Position numbers and translations under genes: made by a program
In this document: piece by piece, positions 25,723 through 34,397 of the stretch
Position numbering within the stretch: position 1 is the stretch's first letter
Layout of the letters: every line of letters begins with the position of its first letter
Assembly: GCF_023507705.1 (NCBI RefSeq)
Contig: NZ_JALBGD010000002.1
Span: forward strand, 310,001 to 374,000
Origin: Stappia sp. WLB 29
Lineage (GTDB): Bacteria; Pseudomonadota; Alphaproteobacteria; Rhizobiales; Stappiaceae
Length of the DNA stretch: 64,000 bases
Reading direction: 5' to 3'
Notes under the pieces: model-generated
Told to the model about the DNA's origin: nothing
Databases searched by the model: none
The model's input: the letters and a program-made list of their open reading frames with translations, nothing else

Positions 25723-25940
25723 CCAAACATCCGAAAGGCTGGGCCGTGAAGGCGCCTGGCGGGCAACGCGCGAGCAGCGTGCACACAACGCAACGCGCAG
25801 CCGAGCAGGCGGCCAAGCAGACCGTCGGCAATCTTGGTGGTGGCGAGGTTCGCATTCAGGGACGTGATGGCAGGTGGCGCGACTCCGACACGGTCGCACC
25901 GGGCAATGATCCTTGCCCACCGCGGGACAAGAAGCACTGA
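25719..25940 (+). pseudogene. DUF2188-like gene lacking a start codon
   Basis: Read in the frame ending at TGA 25938-25940, the sequence gives VTKHPKGWAVKAPGG, then HTTQRAAEQAAKQ and GRDGRWRDSDT, the hallmarks of DUF2188. The family N-terminus normally reads M-x-K-x-P-x-GWAVK. Here the codon at the expected start is GTA, and the nearby ATG (25717-25719) is shifted by two bases and runs straight into TAA. Either a two-base change destroyed the start, or translation begins at GTG 25746 and loses the conserved N-terminus (64 residues). It ends 16 bases before the TIR gene. Confidence 0.55.
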
Positions 25941-25956
25941 GAAAGGCAGGGCCGGC

Positions 25957-26892
25957 ATGAAGGCGTTCATCTCATACTCACATCGCGATACGGCTGCGCT
26001 CGAGCGCCTTCATACCCACTTGTCGATGCTCCGGCGTGAGGGACAAATCACTGAATGGTATGATCGCGAGATTCTCGCGGGGAGCGACCTCGACAGCGAG
26101 ATTACAGCGCAACTCGAATCAAGCGAGCTGTTCCTGCTCCTTGTCAGTCCCGATTTCCTCGCTTCGGACTATTGCTATGATCGCGAGCTGCGCCGCGCCC
26201 TGGAACGGCACGAAAGCGGCGAGGCCATCGTCGTTCCGATCATCGTTGAACCATGCGACTGGAAGTCCTCGCCCCTGAAGCAGTTGAAGGCGCTCCCGCG
26301 CGACGGTCATCCTGTCAGTGAATGGACGAATCAGAACAACGCGTTTCTCGATGTTGTCACCGAACTGCGGCGGGCCGTTGCGCGCGAAGATAGGGCCGAT
26401 GACCGGGAGGACGAGCCTGCGCCGCCTGCTCGTGCCGCAAGTTCACGGTACCGTATCAAACGGGAGTTCGACGAAATCGACCGCAGCGACTTCCGGTCGA
26501 ACGCATTCGAGATCATGCGGCGCTATTTTGAGCGGGCGGTTGCCGAAGTAGATCAGATTGAAGGCGTCCGTGCACGCTATGTATCAACCGGCCCCCTCAG
26601 CTTCACCTGCACCCTTATCAACCGGGCGATCGATCATGGCACGGCCCACATCACCGTACACGGCCAGAGCGGTGCGATGGGTTTTTCCGACATCTTCTAT
26701 TCTTTTCAGGAGAACGCCCTGCCCAACACCGCCAATGGCGGCTTCACGATCGAGAGCGACAACTACGAGCTTTTCCTAAAATCGGGGCCGTTTGGTTTTG
26801 AAACGAGCAGTGAGCGGCTGACCCCGGAGCAGGCGTCGGCTCTTCTGTGGACCAATTTTCTGGATCAGGCGGGGGTGTCCCATGACGAATAG
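25957..26892 (+). CDS. TIR-domain protein with unknown C-terminal domain
   Basis: This 311-residue protein starts at the ATG at 25957 after AAAGGCAGGG. Residues 1-145 form a TIR_2-type domain: KAFISYSHRD at the start, then the loop WYDREILAG, then ELFLLLVSPDFLASDYCYDREL; the Glu of CYDREL fits the NADase catalytic Glu position. Residues 165-311 form a compact alpha/beta domain of no known family that could be the sensor or binding surface. Bacterial TIR proteins usually act as NAD-consuming effectors of phage defence. The stop overlaps the start of the zinc-ribbon gene by 11 bases. Confidence 0.78.
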   Translation: MKAFISYSHRDTAALERLHTHLSMLRREGQITEWYDREILAGSDLDSEITAQLESSELFLLLVSPDFLASDYCYDRELRRALERHESGEAIVVPIIVEPCDWKSSPLKQLKALPRDGHPVSEWTNQNNAFLDVVTELRRAVAREDRADDREDEPAPPARAASSRYRIKREFDEIDRSDFRSNAFEIMRRYFERAVAEVDQIEGVRARYVSTGPLSFTCTLINRAIDHGTAHITVHGQSGAMGFSDIFYSFQENALPNTANGGFTIESDNYELFLKSGPFGFETSSERLTPEQASALLWTNFLDQAGVSHDE

Positions 26893-27046
26893 GATCCGCT
26901 TTCGGTGCATGAACTGCGGCAAGCGTTTCGAGGAAGACGTTCTCGACGAGGACGAAAAGCGCGAGGCGCGCCGCCGCGATCAGCCGACATATCCAATCCA
27001 CTGCCCAGAATGCCAGCGAACAGACATCCGACGGGGATGGGAGTGA
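26882..27046 (+). CDS. Zinc-ribbon micro-protein
   Basis: This 54-residue protein is encoded in a frame overlapping the TIR stop (ATG at 26882). It has two Cys-x2-Cys knuckles, CMNC at residues 9-12 and CPEC near residues 43-46, separated by a charged helix (FEEDVLDEDEKREARRRD). This is a typical zinc ribbon that may bind nucleic acid or act as an adaptor. The 11-base overlap with the TIR gene implies translational coupling and a shared function. Confidence 0.7.
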   Translation: MTNRIRFRCMNCGKRFEEDVLDEDEKREARRRDQPTYPIHCPECQRTDIRRGWE

Positions 27047-27092
27047 ACGCTATACAGGCTGAAATCCGAAAAATCAGACAGGAGGATTGGAA

Positions 27093-27974
27093 ATGGCGCG
27101 CCGCGTAACGCCGTCGCAGTTCAAAAGCATGATGCGACAGGCTCAGCAGAAGCAGAAACGGGCCATCGATGACCTTAATCGCGGCATCCGAGAGTATAAC
27201 CGTAAGGTCAAGCAGGAGGTTGACCGCTACAACCGCGAGGTCAGGGCGCACAACTCCAGGGTCCGCGCGAACCGGCAGCGGCTCAAGAACGAAATTGCGC
27301 GCCTTAACCGCCAGGCGAACACCACACGCTATGTGACCTACCGGGTGTCGGTCGACTCCATGCAGGCGGCGTATGAGCGTCTTGAAAGCGCAGCCGATCA
27401 GGGGCGCTTCGACGAGCGCTACAATGAACTGCTGGACCTGTCAGAGCGTGAGGCCGCGAATAACGCCGGTCTGATGAACGCGCTGCTGGAAGACAGCGCC
27501 ATCGCTGACAACGCACCGGCACCCAATGAGCCCGAAAGTCCGCTCACGCCGATCCTTCAACGTCTATCCGCAGATCTTTGCGACAGGTGGCGCGGCGCGC
27601 TCTACTCGCTCAGTCCGCAAAACCCCGACGCGGCCCGCCATTTCTGCACCAGTGCGCGCGAGATCATCACACGCATCCTCGACATCCACGCCCCCAATGA
27701 GGCGGTCGAACAAGCAATTCCCGACTGTGACCGGACACAGCAGGGAACGCCGACCAGACGGGCAAAGATCAAATACATTCTTCACCGGAGCGGTATGGCG
27801 GGGGACGAACTGGAGTCTTTTGTCGACAGCGACATCGAGAATGTCGTCGCGCTCTTCCAGACCTTCAACCAGGGTACACATGGCGAGGCCGGAAAATTCA
27901 GCTTCAACAAGCTGCAGGCGATCCGCGTGCGCGTTGAAGACGGGATTCTCTACCTCTCACGACTCATTCACTAA
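27093..27974 (+). CDS. Coiled-coil protein with predicted pPIWI-associated nuclease-like C-terminus
   Basis: This 293-residue protein starts at ATG 27093, with AGGAGG seven bases upstream. Residues 1-75 are strongly basic and helical (MRQAQQKQKRAIDDLNRGI...), probably a coiled coil that could contact nucleic acid. The C-terminal 150 residues (LSPQNPDAARHFCTSAREII ... FNQGTHGEAGKFSF) resemble the predicted nuclease domains reported beside pPIWI-RE genes, with the NPD-x-R/H...S-x-RE and NxG-x-H pattern. That similarity is from memory and needs a profile search. The gene lies between the TIR/zinc-ribbon genes and the short-Argonaute operon, all on one strand. Confidence 0.6.
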   Translation: MARRVTPSQFKSMMRQAQQKQKRAIDDLNRGIREYNRKVKQEVDRYNREVRAHNSRVRANRQRLKNEIARLNRQANTTRYVTYRVSVDSMQAAYERLESAADQGRFDERYNELLDLSEREAANNAGLMNALLEDSAIADNAPAPNEPESPLTPILQRLSADLCDRWRGALYSLSPQNPDAARHFCTSAREIITRILDIHAPNEAVEQAIPDCDRTQQGTPTRRAKIKYILHRSGMAGDELESFVDSDIENVVALFQTFNQGTHGEAGKFSFNKLQAIRVRVEDGILYLSRLIH

Positions 27975-28097
27975 CCCCCACGCGGCGCGGGAGAAAGGTT
28001 CCACCGGACGTTTCAGGTTCAGAATAATCCACAGTGTCGCGGAGCAAATCCTCCGCTATCGTGGCAAATGTTCTCTGATTGTTCTATGATTATCATC

Positions 28098-29420
28098 ATG
28101 TCGAAGATCCTTACGCCAAACCAGATGCTCGGTCAGATCGGAGAACTCGCTGTCGGACAGCGATTTCTTCACATCGGCTTTCAGTTTGACGGCCGGTCCC
28201 GCCTTGAAGCCGGGATCGACGGTATCGCCGAAGTGATGGATGAAGGCCGCCCGCTGGCGCGAATGATCGCCGTGCAGGTCAAGGCAACGGCAGAAGGGAA
28301 ATACACGTCCGAAGACGATACGGGGTTCAGCTATCTGCTCAAGCCGAAAGACCTGGATTACTGGCGCGGATCGAACCTGCCCGTGATCATCGTCCTCTAT
28401 CGAAAATCGGACGAGAGCTTCTACTGGAAGGAAGTCCCGAGCGGAGTCACAGCGGGTGAGCGCCGACTACGGTTCGATAAGGTGCAGGATGTTTTAGACC
28501 GCAATGCGGTCGACCGTCTGGCCGCCCTTACCGTGCCTAAGGCAGGATTCGGCTACTACGTTCCGCCGCTTGGCGGAGGCGAGAGCGCTCTTGTCAATTT
28601 GCTGCCGATTACCCTGCCCCCCGAGATATTCGTTGCTTCGACACCGTATACGGGGCCGAAGGCGACGTCGTTGCTTCTGGAAGGTGACGGACCCGCTAGG
28701 TTCGACTGGGTCATTAAGGGCGGCTCGTTCTGGTCGTTTCACGATCCACGCAATTCCGCGTGCCGCGACATTGTCGATGCCGATCAGGTTGAGGCGATCG
28801 AGACGAGCTTTTTGGCTTTCCACGAGGACCTCGACGAGCAGCACAATTTCTCTTTCCTGCTACGGCAGACGCTCAAGCACCAGGTTGGGGAAGACCTGAA
28901 CTGGGAGAAGGAGCGCAAGCTGCTGTATTTCCGGGCGGAAGAGAAAAATGTGCCACGCCGGTTCCATTACGAGTCGACGCAGAAAAAGACACATGCCGAC
29001 GTCGTGAACGTCATTACCAGCAAGAAGGAAGAGGGGCTTGTTGCCTACGTGCGCCACCACGCATTCGCGCCGCGCTTCGAACTGCTCGACGATCAGTGGT
29101 TCTTGATCGTTACCCCCACCTACTATTTTACGACAGACGGCTTCACACCGCACTCTTACCCGCAGGCTTTGCTCGCGGGAAAGAAGCGCCTGGATAACAG
29201 CGCCTCGCTGCGCGGTCAGGTGATCATGTGGCATCGCTTCCTTACCCAGAAGCAAAGCGCAGGCGATGATCTCTTTGGGCGTCATGCGGTTCAGGAGCCT
29301 TGCCTGAAATTCGCTCCGCCGCCGCAGATCGCGCTTGATACACGTGTGCCGGAAGATGTCTGGGGTGCGCCGAAGAAACGGCCCGAAGAACCAGCCGAGC
29401 AGGAAAGGTTCGCGGTCTGA
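28098..29420 (+). CDS. DREN-APAZ protein: DUF4365 nuclease fused to APAZ (SPARDA effector)
   Basis: This 440-residue protein uses the ATG at 28098. Residues 1-160 are a DUF4365 restriction-endonuclease-like domain with Glu16, Asp41 in GIDGIAEV and the Q-x-K motif VQVKAT (Gln60, Lys62), so the nuclease centre looks intact. The C-terminal half is an APAZ domain: [20 protein letters not shown], then [10 protein letters not shown], then [10 protein letters not shown]. In short-Argonaute systems of the SPARDA type this protein pairs with the PIWI subunit; recognition of foreign DNA by a guide releases a non-specific DNA/RNA nuclease that kills or arrests the cell. Its stop overlaps the Argonaute start by one base. 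Confidence 0.88.
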   Translation: MSKILTPNQMLGQIGELAVGQRFLHIGFQFDGRSRLEAGIDGIAEVMDEGRPLARMIAVQVKATAEGKYTSEDDTGFSYLLKPKDLDYWRGSNLPVIIVLYRKSDESFYWKEVPSGVTAGERRLRFDKVQDVLDRNAVDRLAALTVPKAGFGYYVPPLGGGESALVNLLPITLPPEIFVASTPYTGPKATSLLLEGDGPARFDWVIKGGSFWSFHDPRNSACRDIVDADQVEAIETSFLAFHEDLDEQHNFSFLLRQTLKHQVGEDLNWEKERKLLYFRAEEKNVPRRFHYESTQKKTHADVVNVITSKKEEGLVAYVRHHAFAPRFELLDDQWFLIVTPTYYFTTDGFTPHSYPQALLAGKKRLDNSASLRGQVIMWHRFLTQKQSAGDDLFGRHAVQEPCLKFAPPPQIALDTRVPEDVWGAPKKRPEEPAEQERFAV

Positions 29421-30877
29421 TGGAATTTGAGAGCAAGATATTCGAAGAACCCGAGCTGGAATTCGGCGACCAGCACCACGGCCTCGATCCGCGCCGCGGA
29501 CTCGTTGAGGCGGGGCCGCTGCAGCCGCCCCTGGGGGAGCTGATCAGGGTCGGAGTTGTCGGAAGCACGAAAACCGTCGAGAGCACGCAGAAGTACTTCT
29601 CGGCAGTTGCGACGGGGATCAAAGGCAAAGGCGAGAGGCATCCCAATTTGCACCCGGATTTTCCCGGGCTTGGCAATCAGAACCCCTTTCGCTGCCGGTT
29701 TGAGATCTCGGAAAATGCTACGGCCGCGCTGTCCCAGAGCAAGATCGATAAGATCGTCAAGGAGCCGCACCATCAGAAGGCGGTCGAGATGGCAGTCGAG
29801 GAAATATACTCACTGCTGCAGACGCTGGATGACAGCGGGGACAGGCCTGATGTTGCGATCGTTGCCTTGCCAGTCGCCCTTATCGAGCGTGTCTGGAATG
29901 CAAAGGTCGACTCAAAAAGCACGACTGAGAAGGAAGACAGCAGCGGCTCAGATGCCCCGAATTTCCGGGGGATGCTCAAAGCCCGGACGATGGGCCTGAA
30001 CTTTCCGATCCAGATCGTCTGGGAAGATGTCATCGACGAGAAGGCGGCAATCCCCCGGAAGATCAAGGAGAGCAAAGACCGCGAGATCCAGGACGAGGCA
30101 GACAGGAGCTGGAACCTCTTCACCACTCTCTATTTTAAAGGCAGCGGCCGCATCCCGTGGCGCCGCCCGCCACGGGAGGGGGAATTTGCCGCTTGCTATG
30201 TAGGGATCAGCTTCTATCGCGAAGCTGGCGGCCAGCAGCTTTTTACCAGCGCGGCGCAAATGTTCGATGAGCGCGGGCGCGGGTTCATTCTCAAGGGGAA
30301 GAGGGCGCAAACCGAAAGCCGCGGCCGTCACCCCTATATGACCGAAAATGATGCGTACGAGCTCATCGAGCAGGTGCTCGCAGCCTACAAGAATCATCAC
30401 AAGCACTATCCGGCACGGGTCATTGTGCTCAAAACCTCCCGTTTCCGGGAGGATGAGGCCGACGGCATTCTGCGCGCGCTGGAAGAAGCGGGCTCCGAGC
30501 TTCGCGATCTGGTCTGGGTTCAGGAGTCGTACGCAGCAAAGATCCTGCGTGATGGAAACTATCCGGTCCTGCGAGGCACATTCGTGAACCTGGCGGGCAA
30601 AGGCCTGCTCTATACGAATGGCAGCATACCCTACTATGGCACCTACCCGGGGCTGTATGATCCGCGTCCGCTGCTGCTTTGTCCGCACAAAAGCTGCGAT
30701 AGCACGATTGCCCAGATCGCTGAGGAAGTCTTCTCGTTGACGAAAATCAATTGGAATTCAACGCAGATGAACCAGCGCCTTCCGATCCCTATCCGGGCAG
30801 CGCGTAAGGTGGGGGAGGTCCTGAAATATATGGCTGAAGGCCAAACAGTAAGTTCAGATTACCGCAGATATATATAG
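29420..30877 (+). CDS. Short prokaryotic Argonaute (MID-PIWI), catalytically inactive
   Basis: This 485-residue protein lacks N and PAZ domains, as short Argonautes do. The PIWI domain is recognised by [12 protein letters not shown] near residue 260, [15 protein letters not shown] near 305, [14 protein letters not shown] near 340, [14 protein letters not shown] near 390 and the C-terminal LTKINWNST near 440. The catalytic acidic residues are missing: Ser occupies the first Asp place (VGIS) and Thr-Ser the later one (LKTS), so it can bind a guide and target but not slice. With the DREN-APAZ partner just upstream (TGATG junction) it forms a SPARDA-type system. Confidence 0.88.
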   Translation: MEFESKIFEEPELEFGDQHHGLDPRRGLVEAGPLQPPLGELIRVGVVGSTKTVESTQKYFSAVATGIKGKGERHPNLHPDFPGLGNQNPFRCRFEISENATAALSQSKIDKIVKEPHHQKAVEMAVEEIYSLLQTLDDSGDRPDVAIVALPVALIERVWNAKVDSKSTTEKEDSSGSDAPNFRGMLKARTMGLNFPIQIVWEDVIDEKAAIPRKIKESKDREIQDEADRSWNLFTTLYFKGSGRIPWRRPPREGEFAACYVGISFYREAGGQQLFTSAAQMFDERGRGFILKGKRAQTESRGRHPYMTENDAYELIEQVLAAYKNHHKHYPARVIVLKTSRFREDEADGILRALEEAGSELRDLVWVQESYAAKILRDGNYPVLRGTFVNLAGKGLLYTNGSIPYYGTYPGLYDPRPLLLCPHKSCDSTIAQIAEEVFSLTKINWNSTQMNQRLPIPIRAARKVGEVLKYMAEGQTVSSDYRRYI

Positions 30878-31035
30878 ACTTCGACGGTACAACGTGCTTT
30901 TGGAAGTTCTCTGACGCGCTCTGTCGATCTGGGACAGACGCTAATCGCCAGCTTGCAGCGGCATCAACAATTTCGTGACAATCGCTGTTCCCTCGAACTG
31001 AAGCTCGAGGTTAAACATCTTCCTGGCTGAACCCA

Positions 31036-32592
31036 CTATTCCGAAGCGTATTTGCTGTCAAAATCATCGAAGGCATCTGCGACGATTGCCTCAATCCGAC
31101 TGACCTCGTCGTCCCGCAGTTTTTCAAACTCGCCCGTTCGGCGGCGTTTGCTGAGCGAGCCGCCGTTCTGACGGATGTGCATGATGAGGTCCTGCGCCAT
31201 GCGGTCGGGCATTTCGACCAGATTCATGACGGCCGTCAGAGCCTCGTCGCGGCACTTGAGATAGTCGATCTCGCGCGGCAGATCGACCTCTACGGTTCGC
31301 TGCACGCAGCTATAGAGGAACTCAGCCTCCTCGGTGCAGTCAAAATAGCGATAAAGGTCCGCCGTGTCGTTGGTGACCTCGACATTGTGACTGGGCAGCG
31401 CGCGCCAGTCGATGAACCCCATCAAGGGACCGGAGTGCCGCTTCAGGGTAGCGGCATAGTCGTCGATGCGATCCAACATGACTGCCGAGACGGGAAACAC
31501 CATGCCCGGCGGGGTGTATTTACGCTCGGCAAGCACGTGGTGGATGAGACAGCGGTGCAGGCGCCCGTTGCCGTCAGCCAGCGGGTGCACATAGACAAAC
31601 CCGAATGCGATCGCAGCGGCCTGCAGGACCGGATCGACGTCTGAGGTCCGCAGCCTGTTGTTGCACTCATTGAGGCCGGTCATGATGTCGAGAACATCCT
31701 GAGGACGGGCACCGATGAACTCGGGCAGCGGATCATGGTTGTGATCCCGCTCGCCCAGAAACACGCCGTCGCTGCGATATCCGATTTCGGTGAAACGGTC
31801 ATCGCCGATCAGGATGCGGTGCAGGCGGTAGATCTCGGACTGGTTTAGCGGACGCTTGCCGGCCTCGAGAACGGCGCGTCCCCAGCGCTCAAGCCGATTG
31901 GCTGGCACGCGCTCCCCTTCAATCTCGAAGCTGGCACGGCTGTCCGCGAGGAGGAGAAAGCTCGCGGCCCGGGAAACGACGTGGGCGCCTGTTCGCCCTA
32001 TCGTCTCCTGGGCCTTCCTAGAAAGATCGAGGGCCAGAAATGCCTCCAGCTTTTCTGTGCGCCTGATCACCGGACAGAGCGCGCCGGTGCCAAGCAGATT
32101 GTTGCGCACCCGATGGCGCAGAGACAGGGACGCGGGGCAGGTGAAATAGGCTTCGGGATCGAGTGCGTCGACGGCGGTAACTGTGGGGGCGTCGTCGATA
32201 TCCAGCCGCTTGCCGCTCAGGGTTTCGTAAAAGAACCATGCGCGCCGCGTCGCCGCGCCGGTCGGTGTCCGCTGGATGAAGTCTATGAGGTTCTGTTCCG
32301 GCAACGCATCGAGGATGCGCTTGAGCACCAGAAGATCGATCGGCTCATGACGCAGGGCAAAGCCGAGATGCCCATCTAGGGTGTCTTCCGGTTGATACCG
32401 CTTGTCATAGACCTCCCAGATGCCCTCCCCCCGGCGATTGCCGCGCACATGCCGTTCGGAAATACAGGCGGGGTTTCTCACGGGCGCCTTCACGTCGAGT
32501 GCTTGGACGAGAGCGGCCCAACCCGCGAGCCGCGTGCCCTCTGGAACGGATTCGTTCTGAAAATGGGCAGATTTCCCGACGTCGAGTTTCAT
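31036..32592 (-). CDS. Fic-domain protein (class II, with inhibitory motif)
   Basis: This 518-residue protein has the Fic core motif VHPLADGNGRLHR near residue 331 (canonical H-x-F-x-D/E-GNGR-x2-R with Leu in place of Phe), containing the catalytic His and phosphate-binding Asn-Gly-Arg. About 110 residues upstream lies SFEIEG, matching the S/T-x3-E-G/N inhibitory helix motif, so this is probably a self-inhibited class II Fic enzyme that transfers AMP or a related nucleotide group to a protein. The N-terminal 200 residues are unlike standard short Fic proteins. It is transcribed alone on the minus strand, convergent with the Argonaute gene. Confidence 0.85.
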   Translation of the reverse strand: MKLDVGKSAHFQNESVPEGTRLAGWAALVQALDVKAPVRNPACISERHVRGNRRGEGIWEVYDKRYQPEDTLDGHLGFALRHEPIDLLVLKRILDALPEQNLIDFIQRTPTGAATRRAWFFYETLSGKRLDIDDAPTVTAVDALDPEAYFTCPASLSLRHRVRNNLLGTGALCPVIRRTEKLEAFLALDLSRKAQETIGRTGAHVVSRAASFLLLADSRASFEIEGERVPANRLERWGRAVLEAGKRPLNQSEIYRLHRILIGDDRFTEIGYRSDGVFLGERDHNHDPLPEFIGARPQDVLDIMTGLNECNNRLRTSDVDPVLQAAAIAFGFVYVHPLADGNGRLHRCLIHHVLAERKYTPPGMVFPVSAVMLDRIDDYAATLKRHSGPLMGFIDWRALPSHNVEVTNDTADLYRYFDCTEEAEFLYSCVQRTVEVDLPREIDYLKCRDEALTAVMNLVEMPDRMAQDLIMHIRQNGGSLSKRRRTGEFEKLRDDEVSRIEAIVADAFDDFDSKYASE

Positions 32593-32769
32593 GTCGGCTT
32601 TCTCTCATGATTGTCGAATATCGATCATATGTCGCGAGTCTGTCGAAAGGAGTTTACAGTCCAAGGATTGAAAATCAAACACCAATGTCGAAAATCGTTC
32701 ACGATAAGATATGAGTGTCGATAACAAGACGAAACACACCCGCAGGCCACTGACCAGAATGGAGCCAAA

Positions 32770-34137
32770 ATGCCGTCAAAAGAGCTCTGGCGCGAGGAAC
32801 TGTTCGCGCTGGTTTGGGAGAAGCCGACGCAGGAGGTGGCCAGGGAACTTGGCGTTTCGGATGTCGCAATCGCTAAGCTATGCGCCCGTCTTCAGGTTCC
32901 CAAACCGCCGCGAGGCTACTGGGCCAGGGTTCAATCCGGGCAGACGCCGAAACGTCCGCCCCTTGCGGCGTTCCGAGAAGAGGTCGATCGCAAACGCCGG
33001 GAAACGGCACGTGCGAAAGCAGTTGTAACATTATCAAAACTGCAACAGCAATTCTACGAGGCTGCGCTTAGCGAGTTGATCGCTCGTGGTGTGGATGTGG
33101 GTGGGACCGAGACACGCAGGCCCAGGCTGCCCGAACTCCACCCCGACCCGATCTCGCCGTACAGATACTGCTCCTCATTCAAAACCGCGGGCATCACTGG
33201 GTCAAAGAGGGTCAAGTCGCCGCCAACTGGAGCCATTCGGTTCAAGCCAGTGCGGCCAGTCTGGTTGGAAAGCTCCTGCCACTCGCACGACCACAGCTCT
33301 TGATGTTTGAAAGCGATCGCGAGCCCAGGCGGCACACGGCAAATGGCCCTGCGGTCTTCGTGCGTCTGACGGCACATCTGCAGGAGCGGATTGCCTCTCT
33401 TGTGCGCGTCGTCCGGGACCAGAAATTGGACCACGTCGTCATGCCGCTGATCGCCGCGGATCACGCGTGGTCGGCCCGGTATCTTTATGCGCCGGCAGCG
33501 CATGTCTTCCTGGACAGCACCTTGTGTGTTTCGGCCACCGAAGTCTGGGTGGAAAGCGCTCGGCGAGCGTGGCGCGACGAGGATCCGCCCGAACGGGTCG
33601 CCACCGGCAGACTCAAGCTGCGCGACATTATGCCGATCGATTACATGCCGGTTCGGGAAATCGAGCTGCCTCCAGGCGTTTCCCGTGCCACCGTGAAACC
33701 CTACCGAGAGCGCCTGCAGGGATTGCTCGAGGCCGATCGCGTACATGAGATGATATCTCGCGCTACATACGCGATTGAACGGCAGGTCCCAGACGACGAG
33801 CTGTTGCTCGCGGACCGAATATGGTTCGGAAGAGAGCGGCCCTTTCGGTCGGCGCGGGAAGCTTTGGCGCGTCTCGAAGATGAACTGGCCGACTGGGAGA
33901 CGGAGTTGGAAGCCGAGCGTTGCGCCCTCGCCCAATCGATACTGGGCATTGAAATGGGAGATATCGTGGCTGCGGAAAACCGCGGGCGCTTCCTACGTCT
34001 TTCCGTCACGGGAATTACCCCTCTACGCGAGCGACAAAGGCGCCACGTTCATCATCAGTGGCACGCGGTTTCGCAAGGATGGCACATTGGGAAAACTGCA
34101 GGACACGTTGAGTCTGCATTTCGAGGCCGACAGATGA
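32770..34137 (+). pseudogene. Frameshifted hypothetical gene (at least two frameshifts)
   Basis: Three frames must be joined to give one protein. The first (32770 onward) reads ELWREELFALVWEKPTQEVARELGVSDVAIAKLC, a DNA-binding-like start found in conserved hypothetical proteins. From about 33168 the plausible protein continues one frame over (QNRGHHWVKEGQVAANWS ... RLTAHLQERIASL). Near 34010 it shifts again to ELPLYASDKGATFIISGTRF and stops at 34137. No intact ORF covers the whole. The frames keep protein-like composition, so the breaks are recent, or sequencing errors are possible. Confidence 0.65.
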
Positions 34138-34397
34138 CTGGCATATTCGCACAAGCTTATCGACGCTACCATCCGCAGATGGCCCGCAAATGGCTCCTTC
34201 GCGCGCCCATTTCCGTCATCTACGACGCCGGTGGCCGTTCCCGTTACCGGCTACCAACCGAGACAGTTTTGGATTGGAGGCATTCTGGCCGCCACTAGTA
34301 CCCACATGCCGTACTACATTTGTTGGTGACTTCAGCGAAGTATTGCAGTCCGGAACCAAACATTGTCGCGTGCAGGGCTGCTGGGTTATACTATCCT

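Noticed and set aside
29420-30877. Catalytically active (slicing) Argonaute
   Set aside because: The PIWI positions expected to be Asp are Ser and Thr/Ser, and the protein is of the short class lacking N and PAZ domains.
25957-30877. SPARTA (TIR-APAZ plus short Argonaute) assignment
   Set aside because: The TIR protein carries no APAZ-like region; the APAZ domain is in the DUF4365 protein next to the Argonaute, so the core is SPARDA-type.
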